Shown piece after piece: positions 43,749 through 54,739 of a DNA stretch of 64,000 nucleotides (the stretch's first letter is position 1; each line of letters starts with the position of its first letter). The position numbers were made by a program, and so were the translations under genes. The stretch comes from Brachypalpus laphriformis (lineage: Eukaryota > Arthropoda > Insecta > Diptera > Syrphidae), in assembly GCA_945910035.1 (NCBI GenBank), contig OX246753.1, positions 55,801,479-55,865,478 of the forward strand, read 5' to 3'. The notes under the pieces are model-generated. The model had not been told where the DNA came from. It did not search any database and saw nothing but the letters and a program-made list of their open reading frames with translations.

Positions 43749-44510
43749 TAGCGATCCTGAAGAAAGGAGACCCTATGAACTGCGCCAGCCACAGCGGTAT
43801 AAGTCTCCTCAACATTTCATTTAAGATCCCGTCTGCGGTATTATGCGAAAGACTAAAACCGATCGCCCACAACCTGATGGGTCCTTATCAGTGCGGTTTC
43901 AGGCCGGGAAAGTCCACCATTGACCAAATATTCACATTACGGCAGATCTTGGAAAAAACCCATGAATATATCATATAATCGGTACGCATTACATCTTTAT
44001 CGATTTCAAAGTTACCTATGATATCGTGTATAGAGACAAGTTAAACAAAGCCAAGTTTAGTCTCAGCATCCCTTCCAAGCTAGTCTGTCTTTGCAGGTTG
44101 ACGATGGAGAACTCTCGCTGCTCCATTAAAGTCGGAAAAACACCACCGCACCGTTCGATGAGGTGGTATAATGCAATCTCTTTAATATTATAATTGAACG
44201 AATTATACGAAACTTACAAGCCAATAACGAGGGTACAATCTCTTACAAGTCTGTACAACTACTCACTTACGCCGATGACACTGAGAAGGAAGAACTTAGC
44301 GGGCGGTCAGTGGGGCATTTGCGAGTATTGAGATCGGAGCAGCAAATACGGGCTTAGTTACTTTGAGAGAAAAGTTCTTCGTGGATCCCGTTATCGTGAG
44401 TCCCGTCTGCATAGACGATGATTGGACGAGAAGATACAATACAAACGATACGGCCTATATAAGGACATCCACTTAGCCAGAAGATGGTTCAAACTTCAAA
44501 CTAGTTCACT
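43749..44510 (+). mobile_element. RTE fragment, RT core, internally deleted
   Basis: Same family as 33409-36981. It starts at the equivalent of 35625 (KKGDPMNCA) and keeps FRPGKSTIDQIFTLRQILEK (43900-43960). A decayed FIDFKVTYDIVYRDKL region and a LTYADDTE box (44264-44287) follow, then a jump to the FERKVL/RRYNTNDTAYIRTSTQ region (C-terminal part) at 44350-44490. Frameshifts and deletions abound. The 3' AAGT tail is not present at this end. Confidence 0.75.
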
Positions 44511-45124
44511 CCGACATTGCGGAAGAACTTCAGAGTAATTAATTTCGTGGAACATCAATCACAGACAAATTTCTCCCAAAATTTATAGCTCCAGTCACAA
44601 CTTCAAAGTTACATTCCCAAAGCGCAATAATTGCGAACAGAACAATCCTACATTCGCCAACAATTCTCACGTATGGTACATACATAGATGGATCCTTCAC
44701 GAAGCACGTCATAGAGTTTCTCCAAGAAGCACGATATTGAAATGGGCTCAAAACTTCTGGACAACATCCTTGGCAATGAAAAAAAACCCCTCCGGAAGAA
44801 GACGTAGCGCCAGTATGTCAGAAAACATCGAACGAGTGAGGGGGCCACTAAGCAAACCCCGCCGGTCTATCCGTCAACATGTGTCGTCCTTCGTCTCTCA
44901 TACTCAGGCGTTTGCACAATTTTAACAGTTGATTTTAAATTCCACCTGAATAAAATAGTGTTTGTGTAAGAATTATGCACTGAAGATCACGAAAGTCGAC
45001 ACAACATTGCTGAAACAATGCTAGAAACGCTCATTTCCACTCAGGTTTCGTCAATAAACAGAATTGTCGGTACTGGATCTCCGAGTACCCTCAAAAATAC
45101 CAAAAAAAAAGGCCATTGCATAGT
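44511..45124. other. Unassigned stretch between two RTE fragments
   Basis: No recognised protein or repeat. Frames at 44539-44751 (minus) and 44737-44925 (plus) were inspected. It may be an old insertion or plain flanking DNA separating two independent RTE copies. Confidence 0.45.
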
Positions 45125-45617
45125 CCAAAACTTCGAGGTAGTAAGGGACTTTGCCTATTTTGTCTCTTCTATTAACTCTGACAATGATATCAGCACAGAA
45201 ATCAAGCGAAGAATAACTCTTGGCAATTGCTGTTTTTTGCGCTAATAAGGCAATTCAGCTTTACGGCGCTGAAACATGGACTTTGTTGAAAGCCGATGAA
45301 GATATGCTTGGTCGGTTAGAGAGAAAAATAAGACATTCTGTCCCATTTGCGCTGACGGGTTTTGGGGGCGAAGATTCAACGACGAACTAGCTGTACAGCG
45401 ACATTGACTTTCTGGCCCGCAGAATCTTCGGATCCAACTCTGAGGGACAACGCAATAGAGGGCCTTCTCGTCGTAGGTGCACAAGTTCAAGGGGCCCTTG
45501 ATCAACTTGGAGTGCGCAACTGGAGGCAGTTAGCTAAAGATCGAGCTAAATGGAGAGGTTTGTTGATTGACACCCAGGTTCGCCCCGAACTGTAGCGCCA
45601 CCTAAGTAAGTAAGTAT
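45125..45617 (+). mobile_element. RTE 3' fragment with AAGT tail
   Basis: Same family as 33409-36981. It starts at NFEVVRDFAYF (45128 onward) and keeps EIKRRITLGNCCFL, GAETWTLLKADEDMLGR and QLAKDRAKWRGLL. It ends TAGCGCCACCTAAGTAAGTA (45594-45613). Two internal deletions remove the thumb loop and the RLRWLGH block. Dead copy. Confidence 0.8.
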
Positions 45618-46109
45618 AGTCCAAAAGTAGTCATCATCAGGATTCCAAGGAAATGTTGCAGAATGCGATGGATAATTTTTCACACATGAATTTCAATGAT
45701 TGCTTTGGCAAATATTGTAAATAAAATGGCATAACCTACTCATTCTGTTGAACCTCGGAGTTATCATTGATTGTCATTTCTTATGATATGAACACATATC
45801 GTCCCCCATATGCCAGAAGCATGAATGTGCAAATTTTAAACTTTTGGGGAATGGCCACAATTTTGCCTCTGGCTCTACTAAATAATAATGATTTCAACAT
45901 TCACCTAACTGACATAGTAAGAAATTGTTGTTTCCACACTGTTTGCACATTCACAGTTCTAACACAACATAGGGGACGACATATAAAATAAAGTGGTATC
46001 TGAAGAAGGAAATGTTTGCATTCGCTTATCTAAGGCAGTTTCAAGTTCTTAAACAAGTGGACTATGCACAAGTTGAATCAAAACTTAAGTATGATATTCT
46101 AGCTTAAGG

Positions 46110-46390
46110 AAACTACGCTATAAGACGCCTAGATAAGCTGCAGAGATTGCAGAACACAATCAACGGCTAAATTTTACAAAGCAGCTAACGCGGCGGAGCC
46201 CTTAAAGTTTTACTCGTATCTGCAGAGACAGATTGTACATGAGGTCAACAGACCAAACCAAGTTCGAGTTCTACTTCACATTCCATCATTTCGCAATAAC
46301 TACAGAAGAAAACAGCTGAAATACACATTTTCACAGAATGAGCGGGCGGTCCGTTAACGCAAACAAATGCTTGAAACCCATTTCTTGATA
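46110..46390 (+). mobile_element. Possible LINE C-terminal scrap
   Basis: Reading shows LDKLQRLQNTING (near 46128) and FRNNYRRKQLKYTFSQNER (46290-46345). This is reminiscent of the KLQRxQN...FRxNYRRNxLKY tail of CR1/Jockey-type LINEs. Stops intervene and no RT lies nearby. Confidence 0.3.
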
Positions 46391-46647
46391 CTGTTTTCTT
46401 TTTCCTTTGTCATGTGTTAAATTCAGAAAATTGTGCTGTTTTTTTAAACTCCATGCCCGCCTATTTTTTTATTATTGATTGCATACAATTCAGAACCTTT
46501 TAATCTCATTCTATTAAGATCACAAGAAATTGAACATTTATTTAAATAATCGCCCACAGCAAGCCAAATGATTTTGTGAGTAAATCGAATGATTTTTTTT
46601 TTTTTTAAATTTGTTAAAAATAAAAACATACGTACGTACATACTCGT

Positions 46648-46965
46648 ACTTACTTACTTAAAGGCGTAATCCAGCGCGGAAGCAAAAGGTATTTTTTGTT
46701 CAAAGGTACCCAATATTTGGTCTGCTTTCTTACTTATCGTCCAGCTCTCGGCGCCATATAGCAGAACTGGTAAGATTAGCGTTCTGTAGAGCATTATTTT
46801 TGTCCGTGGAGTAAGGAGTTTTGAGCAGCTGTTTGCTAGAGCTATTCTTCATCGGATCTCGACGAAGGTGTCATTTGTGGAGTTTATCTATAATACCTCC
46901 GAGCAAACATAAACTCGTTAGCTAACCGAAGTTGTAGTCATCAACAGTCACGTTCTATCTAAGGT
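46648..46965 (-). mobile_element. RTE-like 3' fragment, minus strand
   Basis: On the minus strand the sequence reads TVDDYNF-like (46945), then a collapsed region, then PRTKIMLYRTLILPVLLYGAESWTI (46735-46810). It ends in AAGT repeats (plus-strand ACTTACTTACTTAAAGGCG at 46646-46664). The YGAExW block and the tail place it near the RTE family at 33409, but it is more diverged and may be a sister family. Confidence 0.65.
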
Positions 46966-47396
46966 TTTCAGCAGATAATTTATTGCTTGTTGACCCACTC
47001 TTGTGGGACATGAGTTCAAAATCTAAATATGGACTTTTATCCGACCACATTGGAGCATAAGTTCACTTTTTTTTTCATCGAAAGTGAGGCATAATTCCAA
47101 AAATTTTGTAAAGATAAATCGATGGGAAACATGGATATAAAGAAACTTTGTATACACCCAAACTCGTACCTACTCCAAATCCGATAGTGGATACTCTCAA
47201 ACGGGAGGGTTGCAAGGGGGCAGCATGCCCCCCTTAAACTTAAACTATAAAGTTAATGCATAATGCCGCGTTTCCAGCAATATCTGGGCAAAACGCGACA
47301 AGGTCAAATTAATTCTCTTTATCACTCAAAACTGACAAAACTTAACGCTTTTCATACCAACCAGCTGGAAGTGGCCGGAGTTCCGGAGTAGGACTC

Positions 47397-48500
47397 ATGC
47401 TAACTCCAGTAGCACGTAGTAGCCTCATATCCTGGGAACCCCATAGTGACCGGATATTGACAGCTAGGTTCCAGAGTAGAGTTAGAAAAATTACCATCAT
47501 ACAGTGTTACGCTCCGATTCTAGACGCGACTGAGGATGAAAAGGATGATTTCTATAGCCACTTAGGCGCCGCCTACAACCAAATGCCTAATGAGGACATC
47601 GTAATGGTGATGGGAGATCTCAATGCCAAGGTGGGTAGCGACAACACCATGCTTAAGCACGTGATGGGAGTTCACGGCGTGGGAGATCGTAATGATAAGG
47701 GTGAGCGGTTTGTGGACTTTTGCAATACCAACCGCCTATTCATCGGAGGTAAGCTGTTTAAGCATAACACATGCCACAAAATCAGTTGGGCCTCTACTGA
47801 TAGGCAACGAACATCCAACCAGATGGATCACATTGCGATCAGTCGTCGCTTTAGAAATTGTCTCCTGGACGTCCGAAACAGACGTGGAGCTGACGTCGGA
47901 CTAGAACGAGATCACCATCTTATGGTAGCTCATTTACGCCTTCGTACTGCATCCGTCAACAGCAACCGCTCAAACCTACTTAATATCACCAGGTTTAATA
48001 TCGACAGGCTCAAGGTTCCCCAAGTGTGCCAACAGTTCAGGGATCATCTTGCCTTAGAAGCAGAAGCAATCAGCAGCATAGAGAACATGGATGACCACTG
48101 GAGTGCTGTGAAAAATGCTTTTGCGACTGGGGCACGCACGTATGTCGGTAAAAAGCAGAAACACCACCGCACATGGCTTTCTACAGACACCTGGAGACGG
48201 ATCGATGAGCGTACAGCAATCAAGGCTCGGATTGCAGCGGCCTCAGCAGTAAAGAGAACTGAGCTTGAAACCCAATACCGTGCGAAAAAGAAAGAAGTGC
48301 AGCGTAGTGTGAGACATGACAAACGTCAATATGTCAACTCACTGGCCTCAAGGGCTGAAGAAGCAGCGAGTAGGTGCGACAGTAGGACTGTTTATAGCAT
48401 CACTAAGGAACTCATCGGTGGTCGAAACTCCAAACAGCATCCAGTGAAGAGTCTAGACGGTAACCTTCTGATTTCGGATGAGGATCAGCTCTCCACCTAG
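47397..48500 (+). pseudogene. LINE ORF2, endonuclease C-terminal half and linker
   Basis: The frame carries IIQCYAPI, VMVMGDLNAKVGSDN (near residues 68-83), RTSNQMDHIAISRRF and RDHHLMVAHL, then the linker FNIDRLKVPQVCQQF and KEVQRSVRHDKRQYVN. It ends at a stop (48498-48500) just after SDEDQLST, where the related copy continues KRWKEHFA. Sequence right after the stop is rearranged. The endonuclease N-terminus with the catalytic Asn and Glu is missing, so it could not act. Confidence 0.8.
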
Positions 48501-49945
48501 TGAGCTCTAGTGCTACAGTGCTAAATCATTTAGACGATGGCGGTATGATCTTGAATTCGAATGAGCAGTTCGAAGCAACAAATTCCCGAATTCGCACCGC
48601 ACCTCCCAGTAGAACCGAGATAATAACAGCAATCAAGTCCCTCAAGAAGAACAAAGCGGTGGGTATTGATGGCATCCCTGCCGAGCTATTTCAAGCGGCG
48701 CCAAATATATCGGCAGATTTGCTGCATTCCCTAATACGGAGAGCTTGGGATAGCGAACCATTTCCACAGGAGTGGAAAAGGGGGATGATCATTAAACTTT
48801 CAAAGAAAGGAAACTTGATGGATTGCGGTAACTGGAGAGGTATATGCGTTCTTCCAGCTGTAGCCAAAATAATAGCTAAAATAATTCTGGAACGAATTAA
48901 AGAGTATTTAGATTCAACCCTCGATGTCGAACATGGAGGCTTTCGCGCTGGATCCTCCTGCATCGACCACATAAACACCTTACGGATTATTATCAAGCAA
49001 TGCGTTGAGTACAGGTCTCCGCTACATTTAATGTTTATCGACTTCGAGAAAGCTTTCGACAGATTGAATCGAGATGCTATCTGGTTGCCCTTGCGCAGGA
49101 GAGGCATTCCAGAAAAACTTATAGCTATTATCAAGACTACATACGAGGGCGGTAAGTGTCACGTCGTGCACAATGGTAAGGTGTCCGAGAATTTTGAAGT
49201 CCAAAGTGGAGTACGTCAAGGGTGCATACTGTCACCACTATTGTTTTTGGTGGTTATAAGCGATGTACTCAGCGCAGCATTGACGGAAGCTAATTATGGA
49301 ATTCATTGGACTATGACATCTTACCTTAAACACTTAGATTATGCTGACGATGTTTGTCTACTTTCACATTAGATAATGGATCTTCATCTGATGGCCCAAA
49401 ATCTAGAAGCTGAGGCAAACAAAGTGGGGATAAAAATAAACACAGCCAAAACAAAAGCCCTAAGCACTTCTTCTAACAACCGCGCTCAACTTTACATTGC
49501 CGGACAGGAAGTCGAGAAAGTTGATAACTTTCTATATTTAGGAAGTGTGGTCTCGGGTAATCGCGGTGGCACCGAACTGGATGTATGCAGCAGAATCGGG
49601 AAGGCTAAAGCTGCGTTCGGAATGCTATCCAAAATATGGAAAAGCAATGTTATCAGCTTAAGAACCAAGCTGCGACTGTTCCGCTCCAACGTAGAATCGG
49701 TGCTGCTTTATGGGTGCAGTACTTGGAAGGTGGACACCATTAACACACGCAAGCTGCAAGTCTTCGTAAACAAATGCTTAAGAATCATCTTGAGGATTTT
49801 TTGGCCGAACCGCATCTCTAACGAACAACTTTATCTGAGAACGGGCCAAGAACCTATAAGCACTACTATACGAAGAAGAAAGTGGCAATGGATTGGACAC
49901 ACCCTATGGCGCGAAGACAACTCCATTGCGAAATACGCCATGTAG
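48500..49945 (+). pseudogene. LINE ORF2, reverse transcriptase and thumb with nonsense mutations
   Basis: RT blocks in order: KKNKAVGIDGIPAELF, GNWRGICVLPAVAKIIAKI, FRAGSSCIDHINTLR, FIDFEKAFDRL (49037-49069), GVRQGCILSPLLFLV and DYADDVCLL (49338-49364). A TAG at 49370-49372 replaces an Arg codon found in the other copy. The frame continues from 49376 through YLGSVVSGN, KLRLFRSNVESVLLYG and RRKWQWIGHTL to a second TAG at 49943-49945, where the other copy has Gln. WNPLTQAG and the C-terminus follow to 50137. Only two point nonsense changes separate this part from an open frame, but the copy lacks its 5' end. Confidence 0.8.
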
Positions 49946-50149
49946 TGGAATCCGCTCACCCAGGCAGGTAGAATAGCGAGACGCCCTAGGCAAACGTGGC
50001 GCAAAACAGTTGAGGAGGAATCGAGCTCTTTAGGAATGAGTTGGAGGCAGCTCAAACGCGTTGCAGAACTTCGAACAAGAACACGCGCGCAGGCGTGGTT
50101 GACGCCCTATGCCCCCCGAGGGGTTAAAGGATCTAAGTAAGTAAGTTCA

Positions 50150-50418
50150 TACGAATCACTACCGGCTATAACCTATTAGCGGCCCACCGAAAAAGAACGC
50201 GGCAAGGTACAGATAAACATTGCAGAGGTTGCAGCAACACAGACGCAGAAGAGGATACGAACCACTTCTTATGCAAATACCCTAGTCTCTGCAATATCAG
50301 AAAGACGGCCCTCCGAGAATATTTCTTCAATTATCTGGGCGATCTGTCGGAAAAGCCACTAACCACCAGACGGAAATTCATAAATTCTTCAGGCTGCTCC
50401 AACACCATCGAACTCTAG
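50150..50418 (+). mobile_element. LOA/I-type LINE C-terminal tail relic
   Basis: An open stretch reads AHRKRTRQGTDKHCRGCSNT, then EEDTNHFLCKYPSLCNIRKT, then YFFNYLGDLSEKPL and a final INSSG block with a stop at 50416-50418. This is the zinc-knuckle (CxxC...HxxC) and CPSL tail of RNase H-bearing LINEs. It was the target for the insertion of 47358-50145, or lies directly next to it. Confidence 0.6.
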
Positions 50419-51339
50419 TCACTTTGCTTCTTTTCTATCTTTTCAGTGTTTCAGCCAGAAAATTCCTCGTCATGGGAGCACAATGGATCCATTTCAGATC
50501 CGGGTGCAGGGTGCACCCATTCGATGCAGCTAAACCCTTCAACTTGACCTAGCCTAACTATTTGGCCAGTGCAATAGATCCTATATGCCGCGGTGCATGA
50601 ACAGGGCCTTAGTGTTAAGTCATATTGAACATTTTTGCTTAAAATCAAAAGTCTAGATTTCAAATTCGTGTTAGAAGAAAAAAAAGAAACTTTTAAAAAA
50701 TTCATTATCATTTTCTTCCAAGTCATCAAATTTATATGTTTGTTTGCAATTTAACCTTAACAAAACAAAAGGTAAAAACTTCGGGAAAGCAACAGACAAC
50801 CGAAAGGGTAGAAAAAGGATGATTCCTTACTTTTCCTTTTCGATGATACTAAGTTCTAAGAATCATAAATCAAACAATTCTTTTGGCACGTAAAATAGAA
50901 AACCTTCTATCATCCTGACATTGATGTATAAATTATACGAATACTTTGTTTTCAAGTAAAGTTTTTTTTTCTTCTTCTTTCTATTCATTAAGAATAATAA
51001 AATGATAACGTGCTGGGTGGGTGTGTGAATTTTTTGAAGAGAATGAAAAGTTTTAAGAAATATCTTGGAAAAAAAATGTTTAAACAATAATATTTGACTT
51101 AACATAAACTTAATGCATAATCATTCTGTGTACAAAGATCGATTAACGTTAAAATAACACGAAAAGGTAGGAGAAGGGTGATCGGTGAAAGGGTGGTTCT
51201 TCTTTAAGGAATTTTAAATAAATGAATGTTATTAACTTATCTTTAAGGAAATCGAAAATTAAGTTAATCGTGCTTATGAGTTTTTGGCAATTGTATTATA
51301 TTATAGTTAAAAAGGTATGTATGTCTAGCAAATGGCGGC
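50419..51339. other. No recognisable gene
   Basis: Unassigned AT-rich sequence. No frame supported. Confidence 0.5.
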
Positions 51340-52530
51340 CATTAGAACTGAATGCGCAATTGACAGGAAAGAATATGCAATGGCCATCTTCATCGATATT
51401 AAGCGTAGTTTTTACAACATGACGTTTGACTGCATGTGTGACTCTGCCAGACTACATTGGGGTAAATGAAGCATTCGAGTTATGGATCAAAGCAATGTTA
51501 ATGGGCAGAACTTTGGTTGTGGTTGCAGATTGTGGCCGATGTGTTATGGCAGAGGTAAACAGTCTATGGTGAACGGTGGTGGACTCTCTGCTGAACACTC
51601 TAAATAGTTCTAACGTCTACACTCAGGCATATGTCTGTATTTTCAATAAAGCGAAATATGTAGAACTGCTTCTGGATCCTAGTCTAAGCATGTCGAGTCG
51701 AAAGTATCCTAAACTCTCTCAGTTTTCTGATCTCTAGATCTATCGACTGTGATACGACCACGCCTCGCATATGCATCGGTTGTTTGGTGGAAGGGGCTCT
51801 CGCGTAAATATGTAGCTGCGATGTGCGCCAAACTCCAAAGAACGGCTTGCCTCGGCTTCACGGGAGCTTTTCCGAGAACGCCTGGCTCTGTTCTGGATCC
51901 TTTGCTGAACTCACCTCCTCTTGATACTTAAGTATATCAAGCGCTGCACTATCAAAGCCATCCATCGTCTTGGCGGGATAGTTTTTGGTATACTTTACAC
52001 TAAAATTTAGATGCATATGCCATCTGCTGCAATGACACCAGAACTGCAGCTGATACACAAATTCAAAGTCGACTTTTGTTGTGTTTAGGACTGGCTTCGG
52101 CCAGAGTCTGAGCCAGGAATGGAATGCAGTCGTATTTTCACGGACGGCTCGAAAACCAGACAAGGGTCTGGCCCTGGTGTCTTCGTAGAAGACGACGATA
52201 TTAGACTTATTTTATCGCTAGGTAAATGTGTCTGTTTTCCAAGCGGAAACTTATGCAATCCAAATGGGCATGAACTATATTGTGAGGAACAGGTGGAAGG
52301 GCCGTAGTATTTGCGTCTGTAGTGACAATCCGGCAGTGCTTAAGGCCTTGCGTAACCCTTCAACCACTTCCAAAATAGTTCGTTAAACCAAAAACTCTTT
52401 GAACTCGGTCGCAAGGCTGAATTCTCTGTCTCTTATCTGAGTCCCAGGTCGCACTGGGATACTGGGGAACGAAATTTCCGATGAGATTGCTTGACAGAGT
52501 CAGGATAGGGATTCTCAGATCCTAAACCCA
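51340..52530 (+). mobile_element. LOA/I-type LINE relic, RT palm to RNase H
   Basis: Motifs in broken frames: AIFIDIKRSFYNMTFDCMCD (51378-51440, first catalytic Asp block) and a worn GGGLSAEHSK turn near 51575. VIRPRLAYASVVWWKGLSRK (51745-51805) and AKLQRTACLGFTGAFPRTPG (51825-51885) are the thumb. The RNase H start is RIFTDGSKTRQGSGPGVF (52134-52187), with a later SDNPAVLKAL-like block near 52325 and WVPGH-like residues near 52450. The same family is at 1900-3085. Multiple stops: dead. Confidence 0.7.
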
Positions 52531-53438
52531 CGTTGGATCTTCCTGTGTCCTCGGTTAGGGCTTCTATTCACGAATGAGTCTCTCACGAACACAATTGTGT
52601 GTGAGATGACTCTTCAGGATGTAGGTTCACTAAGCAAATGCTAACGGACGCTGTAAGAAATCAGCGGCATTCTTTCTGTCCTCAGCAGAAAAGAATGCAG
52701 GCAACTTATTGGCGTCTTGTTCTCTGTTAGCATAACTGACCAGTTCCATTTGAGTGCTTCAGTCGAGCGTTTCCTATCCCAATAAAGAAAATGGAAGCCA
52801 TTTTCATTTTCATCATTTGTTAACATTTTGGGTGTTACGGAAGCGATGTCTTGGCGGTTATTCTTCTTCAGCTGCACCAAAGTCAGGAGATTGTTGATAT
52901 ATGCCCAGTCTTCAAATAAGGTCAAAACAAGAAATCTTATGACACCAAATCGACCGGTCTCATAGACCTTATCAAATTTCCCAAACTCCCTTTTTTACGG
53001 CCTTTTATGGGTTGTATGTTCAGCCGTCTTGCTGAACCTACTTGCTTTGCAGATCACGCTCTTCCATTTCTGTCTCTAAGAACTTCTCCATCATCCGTCT
53101 TAGACGCTGATTAGTGAAGATGAAGGCATGTTCTGCGGCATTCTTTAAAAAATTCGGCCCAGTTACGTTTTCAGCACTAATTCCGCACGAAATACGAGTA
53201 TTCACTCTTTGGAGATACAAAAGTTTCTCATGTACGAGTATTGTATCATGTGTGAATTTTCAGTTCCCCAAAAGTGGGTGTTGTGCTTATTAACAAATCC
53301 ATTGAGACGACAGTATGCTCTATAAAACTCGCGCTGCGTCAGCACGTTAAAAGAATTCTTTTGGATATAAATTCGCACAACAGTCGCACGTTCTTAAGAT
53401 GTGTATATGTATATCAAAAAACTTCTGATATTACAGAT
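52531..53438. other. No clear gene; two weak minus-strand frames
   Basis: The 94-codon frame at 52641-52925 and the 60-codon frame at 53038-53220 (AAEHAFIFTNQRLRRMMEKF) were read. The second may be a LINE zinc-knuckle scrap, but support is thin. The first matches no family I know. Confidence 0.35.
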
Positions 53439-54051
53439 TAGCGATGTGTCAACTCGAGTTCATAAACCGGTTCAAACCGAGTTACATTAATACGAGTATC
53501 AAACCGATTTTGCAAAACCGAGGGAACAAACCGAATAATTGGATGCCAAAACAGCATTAAACCGAGTGGAACACACGATTCGGTTTGAGTTGGTTAGGAT
53601 AAGTAAGCACAATGCACTAACACATGAATGTGCCCGTATATTAAGTCGAGTTGGAAAGCAGTCAATTCTTTTTATACAAACCGAGTTGCACTACCCGATT
53701 CCATACATATTTGTAATTTGGTTTCGGTTCGGTTTCTCATGAGACAGTGGCTCCTATTTTCTCTCATTGTTGGTTTTTTTTTCACATGGCTGGGTTAGTT
53801 TTATTTGTGTATGCGCTGTTTTGGTATGTATTCTATCGAACCAATGAGCGTATACACACCAAGTTAAACCAAGTTACAAACTGATTCAATATCTATTTTG
53901 AATTCGTACTCGGTTCGGTTTTAGTTTCTTATGTGACGGTGACATAATTTTGTTACAAACCGAGTTAGCCAACCGGGTTTGCAACTCGGTTTGCTTAAAT
54001 TCCAACTCGGATTAACTTGGTTTGCTAATTTATCGGTTTGGTACATCACTA
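53439..54051. mobile_element. hAT-like MITE built from AACCGAGTT motifs
   Basis: The ends are TAGCGATGTGTCAA (53439) and, reversed, TAGTGATGTACCAA (54051), imperfect terminal inverted repeats fitting the hAT YARNG start. TACAGAT directly abuts both ends (53432-53438 and 54052-54058), a 7-8 bp TSD as for hAT. Both halves carry many copies of AACCGAGTT or its complement AACTCGGTT. They cluster within ~250 bp of each end and are thin in the middle, where hAT transposases would bind sub-terminal repeats. No coding capacity, so it is non-autonomous. Confidence 0.75.
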
Positions 54052-54059
54052 TACAGATC

Positions 54060-54739
54060 AGGAATTTATTTAAGCCCACGTTGAACTTCAACAAGAATCA
54101 ACGATTTTGTGTAGACATAAAAAAAAACATATTTTCCGTCAGCGAAATTTCTTCTATCGTCCTTGCAACGCAATTGTAAGCATGTCGCGTATACTAGGGA
54201 ATAGGCTTGGGGTTATTTTCAAGGGCAATATAATAACTTTAATAACTTTTTTTATGGCCCACTTAATAGCATTTTAATGTGAATGAAATAGGCGAGAGAA
54301 TCAGTAGACCAGAACTTGCTGATCATTAAGCAGTAGGTATTGCCTTTTTTCTCTTTCGCCGGAATCATGAACTTAATGAAAGGAGGCGAGTTTAATTATT
54401 CTATTAAACGTCAATTAAGACGCATATAAGTAAATAACATTATATGAACTTAATAAAGAGAAACTCTGGGATTCCTGTTTGAATTGAGGAAGATAATGCT
54501 ATGAAAACGAAAGAGTCCAATAAAATAGCAGCTGATTAAAAAATGCCTACCTAATTACATATGTCCATGTCAGGCATAAAGGGACAATGACGAACGTTTG
54601 CTACACTGCCGAGTAAATAAATTAGGACAATTTTTGCTTGTGAAGTTTGCTGAAATTTTATGAAGTGAGAAGTTCTATGTGCTTCAATTTTCACTTGCTA
54701 TTATATTATGGTATGAATTTGGTATCTAGAATCGGTTTC
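54060..54739. other. No recognisable gene
   Basis: Unassigned AT-rich sequence between the MITE and an RTE fragment. Confidence 0.5.

Larger units (their letters stand above)
47358..50145 (+). mobile_element. Second copy of the 30.5 kb EN/RT LINE family, 5'-truncated, with 7 bp TSD
   Basis: TTCATAC at 47351-47357 and 50146-50152 flanks a copy that starts inside the endonuclease (SYQPAGSGRSSGVGLMLT) and ends with AAGT repeats (50133-50145). Reading blocks lie at 47397-48500, 48500-49372, 49376-49945 and 49946-50137. The copy shows where the host LINE at 30540 is interrupted and that its EN/RT junction is normally in one frame. Tails differ between the two copies (AAGT versus AAAG). Confidence 0.85.

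Noticed and set aside
52641..52925. 94-codon minus-strand frame as a host exon
   Set aside because: No splice-site or family support that I could see.
53038..53220. Minus-strand LINE zinc-knuckle tail
   Set aside because: Only an AEHAF-like patch matches; too little to call.
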